Part shown: one piece after another, positions 1-11,436 of the stretch
Numbering within the stretch: position 1 is the first letter of the stretch
Layout of the letters: each line of letters starts with the position of its first letter
NCBI GenBank assembly: GCA_021904315.1
Contig: CM038915.1
Span: 17,918,001 to 17,982,000, forward strand
Source of the DNA: Sphagnum magellanicum
Taxonomy: Eukaryota > Streptophyta > Sphagnopsida > Sphagnales > Sphagnaceae
Direction of reading: 5' to 3'
Length of the DNA stretch: 64,000 nt
Translations under genes and position numbers: made by a program
Notes under the pieces: generated by a model
What the model was told of the DNA's origin: nothing
The model's database searches: none
The model's input: only the letters and a program-made list of their open reading frames with translations

Positions 1-2505
1 TGTTCTTGTCCTTTTCAAATGAAGTGGAAAGGCAAAACATGCATGCAAATGGACTTAGTTTTCAACATTGCCTTCTTCAAATGGATTAATGTTACACCTC
101 ACAAGTGATGCATACCTTCTACATCACCTTGCAAGGTATGTTTCATATATTGCAATGGCTAAAGTATTGTACCACATGGATAGTATGCAAAATTTTAGTG
201 CAAACTTTTTTATTCCCACATTGATGGATTTTGAAAAGCATTTTGACACATTTTTCACATTGGCCAATGGATGTGAAAATTTGAAGTATGATTCAATTAC
301 AAAATTTTAAATGGATTCCAAAGTGTTGTCATATGGAGGACTGTTTGCTGAATTTTTCACAGTTGTCAACTGCATGTGAAATTTGAAAGATGGTTATTCC
401 ATGTCTTTGTACCTTTCACATGCATGTCCATTTTAAGCCAACAAATTTATGCTTAATTCTGAATGTTTTCTTGGGCTTTCCAATTTTCATCAGGCTTGGA
501 TCAAGATTTTTAAGGTGGCATCTTTTGCAAAACATAGTACTCCTGCAATACCCTTAAAAAGAATTAATTTTTGATGGGCAAAAGGATGTATGCTATGGTG
601 ACAACATGTTATTTCGAGAAATGTTGAAAATTTTGAAAAATAACTTTTTAAAAGAACAAAGTATTGTGAAGGAAAATAGAGAATTTTTGGATTTAAAGTA
701 ACAATATTCTATTCCCAACATGGAATCTTCAAAATCATTTAATTATTCAATAGCCACATTGAAGCTACTCATGTATTACAATATATCAAATCCCAATTGG
801 ACTAGGGTGGGTGGGCCTATTCTTGTTCACCATCTTATATTTGTGTCCTAGTAGAGGGACCATATTGGGTATTGAGTAAATTCACTGTTGCAAAAGACAT
901 GCAAAATAAAATTAATATACTAACACATTAACTATTGAAAATATGCATACATGTGGATAGTGATGAATACAACTAAAAACAATATTGGATACAAAACATG
1001 AGGAATGTTGTTTCAATTTTTGACAACTAGCGATACTCAATCATTTGTGAATATTGTTTTAGCAAATAACTATATATTTCATGATATTGAAAATATATTA
1101 AAACATAGTTTAATGATAAGTAAATGGAGGGTGGAGATATAGTAAAAATAATTTAAGAATAAGAAAATGAATATTGAAAATTAGATTCCATATGCTATGA
1201 TTATAGGTTCTCTTTGTGGTGGAAACTAGTAGGCCTAGCCACATCAACATGCCCCCCTATAATAAAACTTCAAAAATAATTCAAAAATAAAAAAATACCC
1301 AAAAATCATTGAATCACTTGAGCCCAGATTATAATTTTTCTTTTTATTTATCAAAATTGAACATACATTGACTTTATTCTTCTTTTGTTCTCTAGGATTA
1401 TTTGTCAAGAGAATAGGCCCACCTACCTTAGACGGTGACATGGAGGGGATATTATAAATGTGGCATGAAATTTGACTCTTAAAAGGCCACCTCAACAATT
1501 TTAAAAGCATACCTTACTTTAAAGTCATTTTCGTCATTAAATAATCCTCAAAATAATGAAATGAATTTTTGTGAAAATATGAAATTGACATGTTAAAAAT
1601 CATCATAATTATCATAGGCTACTGTTTGAATAGTTTCATCAACTCAAGTGACAATATCATAATAGATCGGGAAAATTCCATAATTTTAATTTTAAAAATG
1701 AATTGAACTTTTGAAAAAAAATAATTTATTGTTTTTGTCAATGTCGAAATTGACCTTAGGTTACAATACTTCCCCAAGCCAAAAACTTAAAACCATTTGC
1801 ATAAAAACATCTCCATCGTTTGTTGGGCATTCACCCCTTAATGTATAAAGTGACGACACATTTGGTAGAATTGACATTTGATTTGACAACAAAACTTTCG
1901 TCTACCCCCACCATTTATCATCAATTGAAGCTTGCATGTCTTCTCCTTGAAAAAGGCATGAAAGCCCATTCCTCTCATGAATAACATCAACTTTTTTTTA
2001 ATGCAAAATTTTTCATGGGATTTGGTGCACATTTTTTACAACATGATTGGCCATTGTGTGAATTTACAAGCTATAACAATGGAATTGTGGTGACAAAATT
2101 TGCATGATTTGATGCAAGTAGAACTTGAAGTTCATGAAAATGAATAATTGATCTTTGATGCATTGTAGTTTCATTTTCAACCTAAGGGTAGAAACAAACA
2201 TGGAGGCAATCAAGTTGGTCACCATGCAAATGTTTCACGAGAAAGATAACTTGGCCACATGAGTGCATGTGGCGTGACTATTTTTGCAATGAGCCTATGT
2301 ATGATGATTACTTGTTCCAGCAACAATATAAGATGCAACATACTTTTTTTTGTCACATTATGCATATTGTTATTGCATACAATTTTTATCTCTAATAAAA
2401 ACACAATTTTTGTGGTATTTTAGGTTTATTTTCAATAAAAAAATGCATTATTGCAATCAAGATGTTAGCTTATAATCTAATTACTAATGCATGAAATGAA
2501 TATTT
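1..2505. other. gene-free AT-rich stretch with a weak inverted repeat
   Basis: I see no coding region here; reading frames are short and low in complexity. One structure stands out: the segment at about 801-831, containing gggtgggcctattcttg, recurs inverted at about 1404-1432 (gagaataggcccacctacc). The two ends lie roughly 630 bases apart, which would fit the termini of an old non-autonomous element, but the match is imperfect and no target-site duplication is visible. Confidence 0.35.
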
Positions 2506-2745
2506 CAGGATGAAAAAGTTAACAATAATGGAAACATTAAAAAGGTTTTGCAAAGTTGTGAAGGAGAGTTTTGAAACTAGGTTTTTTTGGCAACCAAATA
2601 AGGCTCACCTTTACAAGTAACTATAAATGAATGTTGATTGGGGCTTCTTAAGTATGTTTATAAGTTTGGATTACATACACTATGTGTGGAAAAACAACCC
2701 AGTGTCATGGTAATATCAATTCAATGACAATAATAAGAATAATAA

Positions 2746-3666
2746 CATTATCCTTGAAACCATTGTAGATCAAAGCTTATGACGCACCCCTAAACTTCTG
2801 GAAAGGCCCAAATGCAAGTCCTAGAAGAAAATAATGGAAAAATAAAGAAGTTGGGGCATGGTCCCTAACTCACATCACTTTTGGAGTAGGAGGGTGTGCT
2901 AGAGCTTTGAAATAGGACTAGAATGAATTCACAAGCAAGAGTTCAATATGAAATTAATTTACATAATCAAACAAAAAAGGCAGTTAGTGCAAATTGAATG
3001 CAAATGGTGCAACAAACTTAATAGGGACAACCTCAAGCTCAAACTTTACACGGTTCACAACCTTTGGGAGGAAACACCACTCCCTCCCCTATAGTGTATT
3101 TTGTGATTCTATGGGGGCTACATCCAAACAACATTTTCTTCTTGGACTCCCAAATGGGAGTCCCAAAGTTAGAACTTTCAATATCTTAAAATTTTGGTCA
3201 TTAATATTTTCCTCGGATTAGCTTATCTGAAGCATGTGAGGGAAATATCTTATAATTCTCAAAAAAATCTTTCCAATGGTGTATGGCACTCGTCAATCAA
3301 AGCTCATTTAACCCTTGCATTTCAAGTCTAAACAAACAATGTGATGGCATTTTAAGTATCTACACTTAAAAACCTTTTCAATGGTGTCTTGGGGGCCCAA
3401 ATTAGTGTTTGTTTGCATTTTTAATTAAGGCTTTAAATATTCAAAACTCCCGCACAAGTGTAACCCCCAAAATGGGAGTGCATTTGGGAGTCATTAGGGT
3501 TCACTCTTTTGTATTCTCCCTCATTTGTGAGAGTGTGTTTCATTCCCAAACACACTCTCTTAGCCTCATGTGTTTTTGCATTCCATACTTAATCATGAGT
3601 TCGATGTTAGGGTTGCAACAAAAATAACAGCATTATCCTTGAAACCATTGCAAGTCAAAGCTTATG
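2746..3666. mobile_element. ~850-bp insertion in the Harbinger gene flanked by a 36-bp direct repeat
   Basis: The bases at 2746-2781 and 3631-3666 are the same 36-base piece of transposase coding sequence (cattatccttgaaaccattg...agcttatg), matching at about 33 of 36 positions. The reading frame of the transposase stops making sense at 2782 and resumes at 3631, so about 850 bases were inserted with duplication of the target. The insert holds no recognisable gene. Its sequence repeats words such as cccaaatgggagt and contains a perfect hairpin. A 36-bp target duplication is too long for common DNA transposons or LTR elements, so a break-repair or retroposition-like event is an alternative. Confidence 0.65.
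3529..3559. other. perfect 12-bp stem-loop inside the insertion
   Basis: gagagtgtgttt is followed after a 7-base loop (cattccc) by its exact reverse complement aaacacactctc. It sits within the foreign segment that splits the Harbinger gene. Function is unknown. Confidence 0.6.
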
Positions 3667-4209
3667 GTTTTGGCATGGACATTTTGGTTTGCCAAAAGGT
3701 AACAATGATTTGAATTTTTTTTATCATACTCTTTTTGTTATTGATTTCATGCAGGGTGTCGAGTCTAATGTGAAATGTGTGGTCAATGGGAATCAATACT
3801 TTTGATACTACTTGCTCATTGATGGCTTTTATCTATGTTGGTCAATTTTTGTGTAGACAATTCAAGAACTGCAAGGGGAAAATGAGCTCATTTTTCTACT
3901 ATACATGAAATTTGTAAGAAGGATCTTGAATGCGCATTTGAAATGTTAAAATCTCATTTTCACATTATTGCCAATCCTTTTTGACAATCGGATTGAAAAA
4001 TCATCTTGAACATCTTGATGGCAAATGTGGTGCTTCATAATATGATTTTGGAGGATGAGAGTTTAAAAGAACTAAAACCATTCAAACCTCATAGAAACAT
4101 TCATACTAGATATGGTTTGAGTTTTGTTGATCTCAAGCAAAGCACCAGACACATAAAAAATAGCGAATTGCATTATCAATTGAAGAATGAACTCATTGAG
4201 CACTTGTGA

Positions 4210-5700
4210 ACAATCAAAGGCAACAACCATACATGAATAAAATTCCTTACTATTTTTTGAACGATTTATTTACTCATTGTTTTCTATGAAATTATTTTCT
4301 TCGTTTAAACTCTAGGTTGTTAAGTTTGTAGAATCAAAAGCTTCAATAGGTTATGTGCTAGTTGTTGCAAGAAAAAATTTTGTGCTAACTATCACAAGAA
4401 GTTGTGGAATTAACAAATTAATTGCTGCAAATGCAAGACAAGTTTGGAACTTTTGCAACTCCTCATGTAGATGCAACTAGAAATATTCTTTCACCTTTAA
4501 CAAAGCTAGTTGTTCATCTAACAAAGTGCATAGATGTGAGCATCTTCAAGAATCGTTGTTTTTTTTAAAGTTGTGGATGTCATCTTTTAGGTTGCGTGTG
4601 CTTGAATGTGCATTGCATTGTGATTGCTTCTATTCATGTGTTTTGTTTTTTTTGCCCTCTTTGCACCTTGTCAATGTTTTACAGGTGTGCTAGTGTTGCT
4701 AGGAGCCACAAACTCCACAACATTATTAATTGAAGTGTTATATAATCTCCCTAGTTGAACTTCTCCATTTCTAAACTACTTTTCTTTCAAATCCTAATTT
4801 TTCTTCCAAAAACTAATATAATAATCCTCCTTCCTCATAATGCTTCTCTAAGGATCTATTCAAATTCCCACCATATATAAAAAACATGTTTGAATTAAAC
4901 CACATCAATCTTAATCCTACACAATCATCTTCTACTTATGTCCACGCTATCAATCACTAAAACTTCCTTTGTCCAACTTATTTAATAGTGACAACACAAT
5001 TATTTGTCCAATACTTCCATCTAGTTTGTCTAACAAAAACAATTTAGTTCTATCCTTAACAAGTGGTTATAGGACACATCTATTTTTGTGTTCACGATAC
5101 TCAAACATAATATAATAGTAGCATTTCAAAGCTCCTTTATTGCCTACTCAAAAAATCAAAAACCAAGAGGCAACAAAGTTTAAAGATTGCCATGTAGGGT
5201 TTCCTTTGATTTTCAAATCTTTTTCATTGTTGCTTGTATGTTTTCTTCCTTTACTTCTATTTATACACAATTTTGTGGTCATTTCGAAAATAATAAAGAA
5301 GGTCAAGTTTTTATAATCAGCTTCATCATTGTGTGTTTCTTCCCCTAGAAACTTTGTGCATTTTTACATTATTGGACTTGTAGCTTCAAGTTAATGTGTC
5401 AAATTTGAGCCATTGAGCCATTAAGGTTCTATAGTTTCAAAATCATGTTTGGAACATTCATATAAACATCAAATGTAGCAAAGATCATAAAAATTTAGAG
5501 CATTTTTGGGTTCTCCATTCTTACAAGTGAAGTTTATCTATATAATAAAGGTCTTAAATGTCACTTCTGGTGTCATAACATGTTGTCCACATCCTTTGTT
5601 ACTTTCACTATTTGTGAAATCAATGTGTAGATTATTTAGGGTTTATTTGGCTAAGGTTGTTTTTTGTGATGGTAGGTGCTGCCATTGAAGAACAATAATG
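4210..5700. other. no gene seen
   Basis: The sequence is AT-rich and non-repetitive at this scale. It presumably includes the 3' flank of the Harbinger element, but no terminal inverted repeat was recognised. Short open frames look random. Confidence 0.4.
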
Positions 5701-5707
5701 TTACATT

Positions 5708-5998
5708 GCATTGGTAGAAGTTCAATTGAAAGCAGCATATGAGAGCTTGGCAATTACCAAGACAAAGAAAGAAGCTGGTGTTATGGCGGCAACAAAAGCC
5801 TGAAGCCAAATGGAGGATCATAATAATCACCTCTGGAAAGCAAAGGAACTCTTATCTACCCTACTTACCAAGATGGAAAGCAACACTAAAAAAAAATGAG
5901 AAGATTTGCAACAGCAAATTGACACACAGAAAGGTGTTGTTGATTTATTCATGGGTTTTGCAAAGATCCCTGGGTCTCTGCTTACAAAAAATTGAATA
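5708..5998 (+). pseudogene. broken coiled-coil reading frame of unknown family
   Basis: One frame reads a strongly helical, charged sequence: ALVEVQLKAAYESLAITKTK, then MAATKA, stop, SQMEDHNNHLWKAKELLSTL, then a lysine-rich stretch, stop, EDLQQQIDTQKGVVDLFMGF and AKIPGSLLTKN, stop. The spacing of Leu, Ile and Val among Glu, Lys and Gln suggests a coiled coil. The two internal stops (about 5803 and 5899) are TGA, each one substitution from a sense codon. Immediately after the last stop another frame (about 5992-6110) continues in similar style (KVSNSVRGGLYALEGQLARA), as expected after a frameshift. I do not recognise the family. A gag-like or structural protein of a mobile element, or a dead host gene, are both possible. 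Confidence 0.4.
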
Positions 5999-6264
5999 AG
6001 GTTTCAAATAGTGTTAGGGGTGGTTTGTATGCCTTAGAAGGACAACTTGCACGTGCCCAACGAAATGACAATGTTGTGCGATCCCTCCTTACGAGGTTTC
6101 AAAAACAGTTGGTTACATTTTTTTGTTTTCCCCTTCCATCAACTAATTTGGAAAGTAATGAGCCAATATGCATTTGGGCTGAACATTCTCTTTTTAGTGG
6201 GATGGATTTTGAATTGGTGTGGTCAGGACAAATTGCATCTTGTAAACATGTTTACCGTGGTTGA

Positions 6265-6950
6265 TGTGCATTTGTCCACTTCAGTCAGTCCACAAAATGC
6301 ATTGATGTGTTATGTGGGGAAGAAATGCACAAGGGCTAGTGGCATTTACAAGAATCATCAAGCCTGGGAGTGGAGCAATGGTTAGGCCTTATAGACAAAC
6401 TAGTAATAAAAAATTGAAAATACACAAACTTACTTCATTCGGTTTCAAATTTGTTGTTGGTAGTCATGTGGATCTATGTATAGAAACAATTAGCTATAAA
6501 ATGTTCTTTGGTGTCATTTTGGGTAGAACATTTTGAACATGGTTTCAATTAGCTAATAGAACTATCCACATGTGGCTAAATTGAATTTCCATCCCAAGTT
6601 AATAATTATGAAGTTCATGGTTGACACCAAAGTCTTTTGTGCCAATCCAACGTACATGAAACTTTGTCTAAAATCACATTTGTGTTATGTGATCTGACAC
6701 CTAGAACTTGTTTCAAAATGGTCCTTGCATAACATTTATTCCATAGTAGTTTAATTGCCTATTCAAATATAGATCCTTATGATTCTTAAGTGGTTAAGTT
6801 TCCATATGTTTCTTTACAATTGGATGTTTTGTTTATGGAAGAACACATTATGTATTAATTATGATTTCTATGAAACCTAACACACTTTCAAAGTCCTTAT
6901 GTGTATGTGCAGGTATGATTTGTGTAGTGTGATCTTGAATTTGATATATA
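6265..6950. other. no gene seen
   Basis: AT-rich sequence without a convincing reading frame, leading into a tandem array. Confidence 0.35.
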
Positions 6951-6954
6951 GTAG

Positions 6955-7440
6955 GTGACTTATGATGTATAAGTATGGATGTCCATGCATGTCTTAATTT
7001 GTGTAATTTAGTGAAGATGGATGTACATTAGGTGAGTTTTGTGATGGAAGAACTTGCAAAGTCTTTAAATGTGTCTACAAATGTTGAAATTTATGTAGTT
7101 TTGTGAATTTAATGTGTATTTTAAATGACTTATTAGTAGTTGAATAGTCCTTAATTATATATGCAAGTTTAGATTTATGTACAATTGTGTGTATTTTATG
7201 TACATTAAGATGCTTTTATGTGGTAGACTATTTGGATAGTCCTTACATGTATATGCAAGTTTTGATTTATGGACAACTTATGTGCATTTTGTGTACATTA
7301 AGATGACTTTTGTGTGGGACGGTACTTGGATATTCCTCAAGTCTATATGGAGGTTCATATTTATGTAAAAGTTGTGTATACTTTATGTATAGTAAGATGA
7401 ATTTTTGTGGGGCAGAGTACTTGGACAATCCTTAGTTGGA
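6955..7440. repeat. degenerate ~93-bp tandem array
   Basis: The word tacattaagatg and its variants recur at 7201, 7293 and 7388, with an older copy near 7024. Each is preceded by gtgtattttatg and followed by a version of ttggatagtcctta and a tgcaagttt-like block. About five units of 92-95 bases can be followed. Unit divergence is high, so the array is old. Confidence 0.6.
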
Positions 7441-7665
7441 CCTAAGAAGTATTTGATTCATTGGGTCTGTGTAACCTTTTTGTAAATTTTGATCTACCTA
7501 GTTGTGTGATATTTTTATAGGGGCAAATCGAATGAAGCTTGAACCTACATTCATTAGTTTGTCAGAAGCCCAACCATTTTTTTAAAGTGTGGTACTCATA
7601 CCCAACTACTTTTAGGTAGTGTATACAAGGTTCAAGACATCAACTCAAGTGAGGGCAACATACAT

Positions 7666-8055
7666 ATGAAGCATCAAACTAGTCCACATGTGGTGGAAAT
7701 TGAGGTCACCAACGCATTAAAGGCTAGAGGTCAAGCACTTTTAAAAGTTGCTACACAAGCACATGTTCTTGATGGAAAAAAAAAAGGTGACCTAGTGGTA
7801 ATGAAACCTTTGGCAACAAATAAAGAATTACATATGGAAATTGCAGATGAGGATGATGGTAGTGATTCTAATAGCATGGACACTTTTGAGGTAGATGATG
7901 TAGATGTTGAAGAAAACCAAGGTGCATCAAGTGAAGATGGTGAGCATCCTCTTCCAAACAAGAAAAGAAAAGTTGCCGACCAAGATGATGAGGCTGGCAA
8001 GCACCATGAGGGCTTCCATAAACCACAAGAAAAAAGGAAAAAGTTCAATTCCTAG
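7666..8055 (+). CDS. hypothetical acidic protein with nuclear-localisation-like motif
   Basis: This is an open frame of 129 codons from ATG at 7666 to TAG at 8053-8055. The first 60 residues are mixed. Residues about 61-100 are very acidic (EIADEDDGSDSNS, FEVDDVDVEENQG). They are followed by a basic NKKRKV motif resembling a monopartite nuclear localisation signal, and the protein ends with a lysine-rich KPQEKRKKFNS. Acid-plus-basic composition of this kind is common in chromatin proteins and in some plant mobile-element proteins. No domain is recognised. The frame stays open over a run of nine A residues, which could hide a frameshift. It may be one exon of a larger dead gene, or chance. Confidence 0.3.
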   Translation: MKHQTSPHVVEIEVTNALKARGQALLKVATQAHVLDGKKKGDLVVMKPLATNKELHMEIADEDDGSDSNSMDTFEVDDVDVEENQGASSEDGEHPLPNKKRKVADQDDEAGKHHEGFHKPQEKRKKFNS

Positions 8056-8059
8056 GGCC

Positions 8060-9985
8060 ACCAATATAAGCTTTAAAAACTTGATGCCAATACAAATAAG
8101 AAATTGAAAAAAACAACAATTGTAGACAAAATCTCAATTGCAAAGACAACCCAACAAGCAACTTTTAAGTCTATGAAGCAACCCAAAGCACTCAAGAGTA
8201 AGTGAATGTGGTGTACTAGTAAGTTGTCTACAATACATGAGTTACATAGGTGTAGTTTCAAAATTGTACAAATGTCTTGTATGTAGATGTATGTTTCATT
8301 TTATTCTTTTGTTATGGTTTTGACAAACAATTGAAACATACATTTCATGTTACATTTGTATTTTGAACCCTTGAAACATATCCAAAATTTTGACACAATA
8401 TACACGTTCTCCAAGCTTATTTTGTTTGGGTGTTATTTGTGGGGTTTTTTTTGGCTCAATTTTCTACTTGAAGGTTTTTTGGTCAACTTTGTGGCAAGGG
8501 ATTTATGATAGGCGTGTGCAACATTGATCCATTGAAGCATTGGTGTCATGATGGAATACTATACATGTAAGTTTTTTCCTTCTCATTTTTTGTTGTTTTT
8601 CAAACTTAATTTATAATTTAGATTAAAATTACAACTTAACATGAGGTATTATTAGCAAAATTCTTGATGTCTATTACATAAGTTTCAAATATTCACAAAT
8701 TACATGTGTAATGTAACTAACTTGCACAATTTTTCTTTGTTGCTAGGTTTTTAAGTTTTCAAAGTTAAAGTATTGCCTATTGATGAGAATAATTTATTAT
8801 TATGAACAAATCTATTAAGCATTACTTCTAAAGGCTAACCTTTTTTAACAAATTTTGAGCTACATGTATTCTTCTTTCAATTGAACAAATTGCCTTTAGA
8901 AATTGCCCCTACATATTGCCCCAAGTAGTATTTTTCATTAGGCATTATTGTTGGTTTTAGTATGGTACATCAATTGAGTGCAGAATTATAGACAAATCCA
9001 TCTATTAATAAAATTACAATTGCTTAAGAAAAAGTATTTAACTCACTATCCAGGCCTTTGAGAAAAATAAAACATGTTATACTTTCATATTATAGTTTTA
9101 GAGTTACCATTTTTGAAAAATTTGTTCGGTGTGTCTATAGGGGAGAGAAGTGTATATAACTTTCTCATATGTTTCATGAATTTGGTGGAAGCATCCATTG
9201 ATCAGAACTTGTTTCATATCAAACATATTATGTTATTACCATTATTGGACTATTGTTATGGATGTATAGAGATATATTTTACAATTGTTTCAACTTTTGA
9301 ATGTAAACAAATTGACCGAATGAGATCCATATTTGGTGTAGTGTATGGCATTGTATCAATATTAATTTAAACTATATCTATGCATTATAGGACTAGTTTT
9401 TTACTCAATAATTTTTTTCAATTATAGCAAATCATGTTCCTACATAATACATGCACTTTACATGCATTCATTCATTGTAATAATCACTGAATATAAATAT
9501 CCTTGCTAAAATGACAAGGCATTTACCACGATTGAATGTTTTGATATCTATGTATATCATGCATTTATGTCTTCCATAATCTATACATTTTGTAAGTTTT
9601 ACCAACTTTAACCTCCAAAAATAACATATGTATTCACCAATTAGAAAACATGAATTCTAGAACCTTCAAACACAAGCTCTCATTTGGTTATAGTCAATAG
9701 AGTAAGTCTTCACTAGGTGGGACTTATGTTTAAAGGGTCTAAAATTCATTATGAAGTTCTATCCATAACCAAGTCCATGCTCCAAAACACGCTAAACATG
9801 GCAAATGCCATGTAACAAATTCATCAAGGTAATAGCCCACTGGTAATTAAACTAAAATTCTACAAGGAATGTATTCCCCACGTCAACCTATTCCACTTTC
9901 ATTTGATCTACATCTTTGCATGTCACAAAATTTCAAGTACCCATCAATTACCACATGACAAATCAATTAAATCTATAACACATGT
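8060..9985. other. no gene supported
   Basis: AT-rich sequence. One 98-codon open frame (9074-9370, +) reads as a hydrophobic Phe, Ile and Leu-rich sequence expected by chance in such composition. No repeat structure was noticed. Confidence 0.35.
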
Positions 9986-9994
9986 GCACATACC

Positions 9995-10945
9995 AAACTA
10001 ACTTTATTTTTGGTGGCAACTTTGACTTCTGCATTTGTCATTAGGAACTCATACATTTATCAGATACAAGATAAGGAGTAAACTTAATTTGAAATTAATC
10101 CAAACATTTACTTCATTTTTGTGGCAACTTTCATTTTTACATTTTTCAAAAGAAACCCAAGCATTGTCAATTACCAAATTAGGAACATTTTGAACTTCCA
10201 ACATACCAAAGTTTGTTTTTTGTGGCAACTTTCACTTCTACATCTGTCATTAGAAAGCCAAGCATTGTAGATTACCACATTAGAAACATTATGAACTTCC
10301 AACATACCAAATTTTGTTTTTTGTGGCAACTTTTCACTTAGGAATTTGTCACCAAAAACCCAAGCACTTTCAATAACCAAATTAGAAGATCTTTATGAAA
10401 TTCCAAACATACCAATTTGTTTTTTGTGGCAACTTTCACTTTTGAATCTGTCACCAGAAACCCAAGCACTTTCCATTGCCACATTAAAAACATTATTAAC
10501 TTCCAACATACCAATTTGTTTTTGTGGCAACTTTCACTTCTAAATCTATCACCAAAAACCCAAGCATTACAAATTACCACATTAGAAACATTATGAACTT
10601 CCAACATACCAAATTTTGTTTTTTATGGCAACTTTCACTTCTGAATCCATCACAAAAAACCCAAGCACTATCAATTACCACATCAAAAGTTCATTATGAA
10701 AGTCCAACATACTAATTTGTTTTTTGTGGCAATTTTCATTTCTGAATTTGTCACCAAAAACTTAACCAATGTCAATTGCCACATCAAAAACATTGTGAAC
10801 TTCTAACACTAAATTTTTTTTTGTGGCAACTTTCACTTCTAAATTCGTCACCAAAACCCAAGCATTATCAATTACCAAATAAAAAACATTATGAAATTCC
10901 ACCATACCAAAAAAATTTGGTGGCAACTTTCATGTTTGAAATTGC
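9995..10945. repeat. ~101-bp tandem array, nine to ten units
   Basis: The block gtggcaactttcacttct recurs at about 10012, 10121, 10222, 10323, 10426, 10524, 10625 (atggcaac), 10726, 10823 and 10920, giving spacings of 97-109 with a mode of 101. Each unit also carries caccaaaaacccaagca, a copy of attaccacattagaaacatt, and atgaacttccaacatacca. The units are alike enough for several spurious reading frames to run through the array on both strands. It behaves as a minisatellite or small satellite and is not coding. Confidence 0.85.
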
Positions 10946-11436
10946 CATATGAAAATTGTCTTTTATCTCAAGTCTCCTCCCCTATGAATGGACCCTTGCA
11001 TAGATCAAACACTAACCACAAAGGCTCCATGTGTAGCTTAAAATCAACCTTCAAGATGGGAAAAATGAATGCACACCTAACAACTAAGTACATTGCATGA
11101 ACAACAAAGAATGACCATTGCATTAACTCTTCTTTCTACACATTCAACATTAATGTGTAAGCAAAAATGAAGACACCCAATCAATACAAAGTGGAAATCA
11201 CACCAAAAAATAGTCCATTTAATCTACACCCAAAGTAAATACTCAATTGAAGGCCTTCTCCAAAACTACTTTTGATCATCATGTCGAACACTTGGTCACC
11301 ATACAAGATGAATCCAAATTATATTACTAACAAGGGTCATAATTAATTAAGACTTAGAAGTTGGTTGTTTAATTTCTTTGGAATAAAATGTGTATTAAAT
11401 ATAAGCACTTGAATTTACAAAATCTATCCAACAACA

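Larger units (their letters stand above)
2510..4209 (+). pseudogene. decayed PIF/Harbinger transposase (ALP1-like nuclease)
   Basis: Conceptual translation gives a broken but readable plant PIF/Harbinger nuclease, the DDE-type enzyme that moves Harbinger and Tourist-like elements. The first part (about 2510-2781) reads METLKRFCKVV, then SLDYIHYVWKNNPVSW, which corresponds to the family's GSIDCMHWxWKNCPxxW block, then IILETIVDQSLW. The second part (3640-4209) reads WHGHFGLPKGNNDLN, then VNGNQYF-stop-YYLLIDG, then CKKDLECAFEMLKSHFHII and finally VVLHNMILEDE, all family landmarks in the right order. The last 67 codons are open to a stop at 4207-4209. Several in-frame stops and an 850-bp insertion between the two parts make it non-functional. 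The Asp of SID/SLD and the Asp of LADG/LIDG, taken as catalytic in the family, are retained. The N-terminus was not found, and neither the element's terminal repeats nor its companion Myb-like gene was identified. Confidence 0.85.

Noticed and set aside
10171-10715. Several overlapping open frames on both strands reading VLGFL, SITTL and similar repeats
   Set aside because: They are shadows of the ~101-bp tandem array; unit length near 101 shifts frame between units and no protein motif is present.
9995-10945. CRISPR array
   Set aside because: Units are diverged throughout, without constant repeats separated by unique spacers, and the context is a plant nuclear genome.
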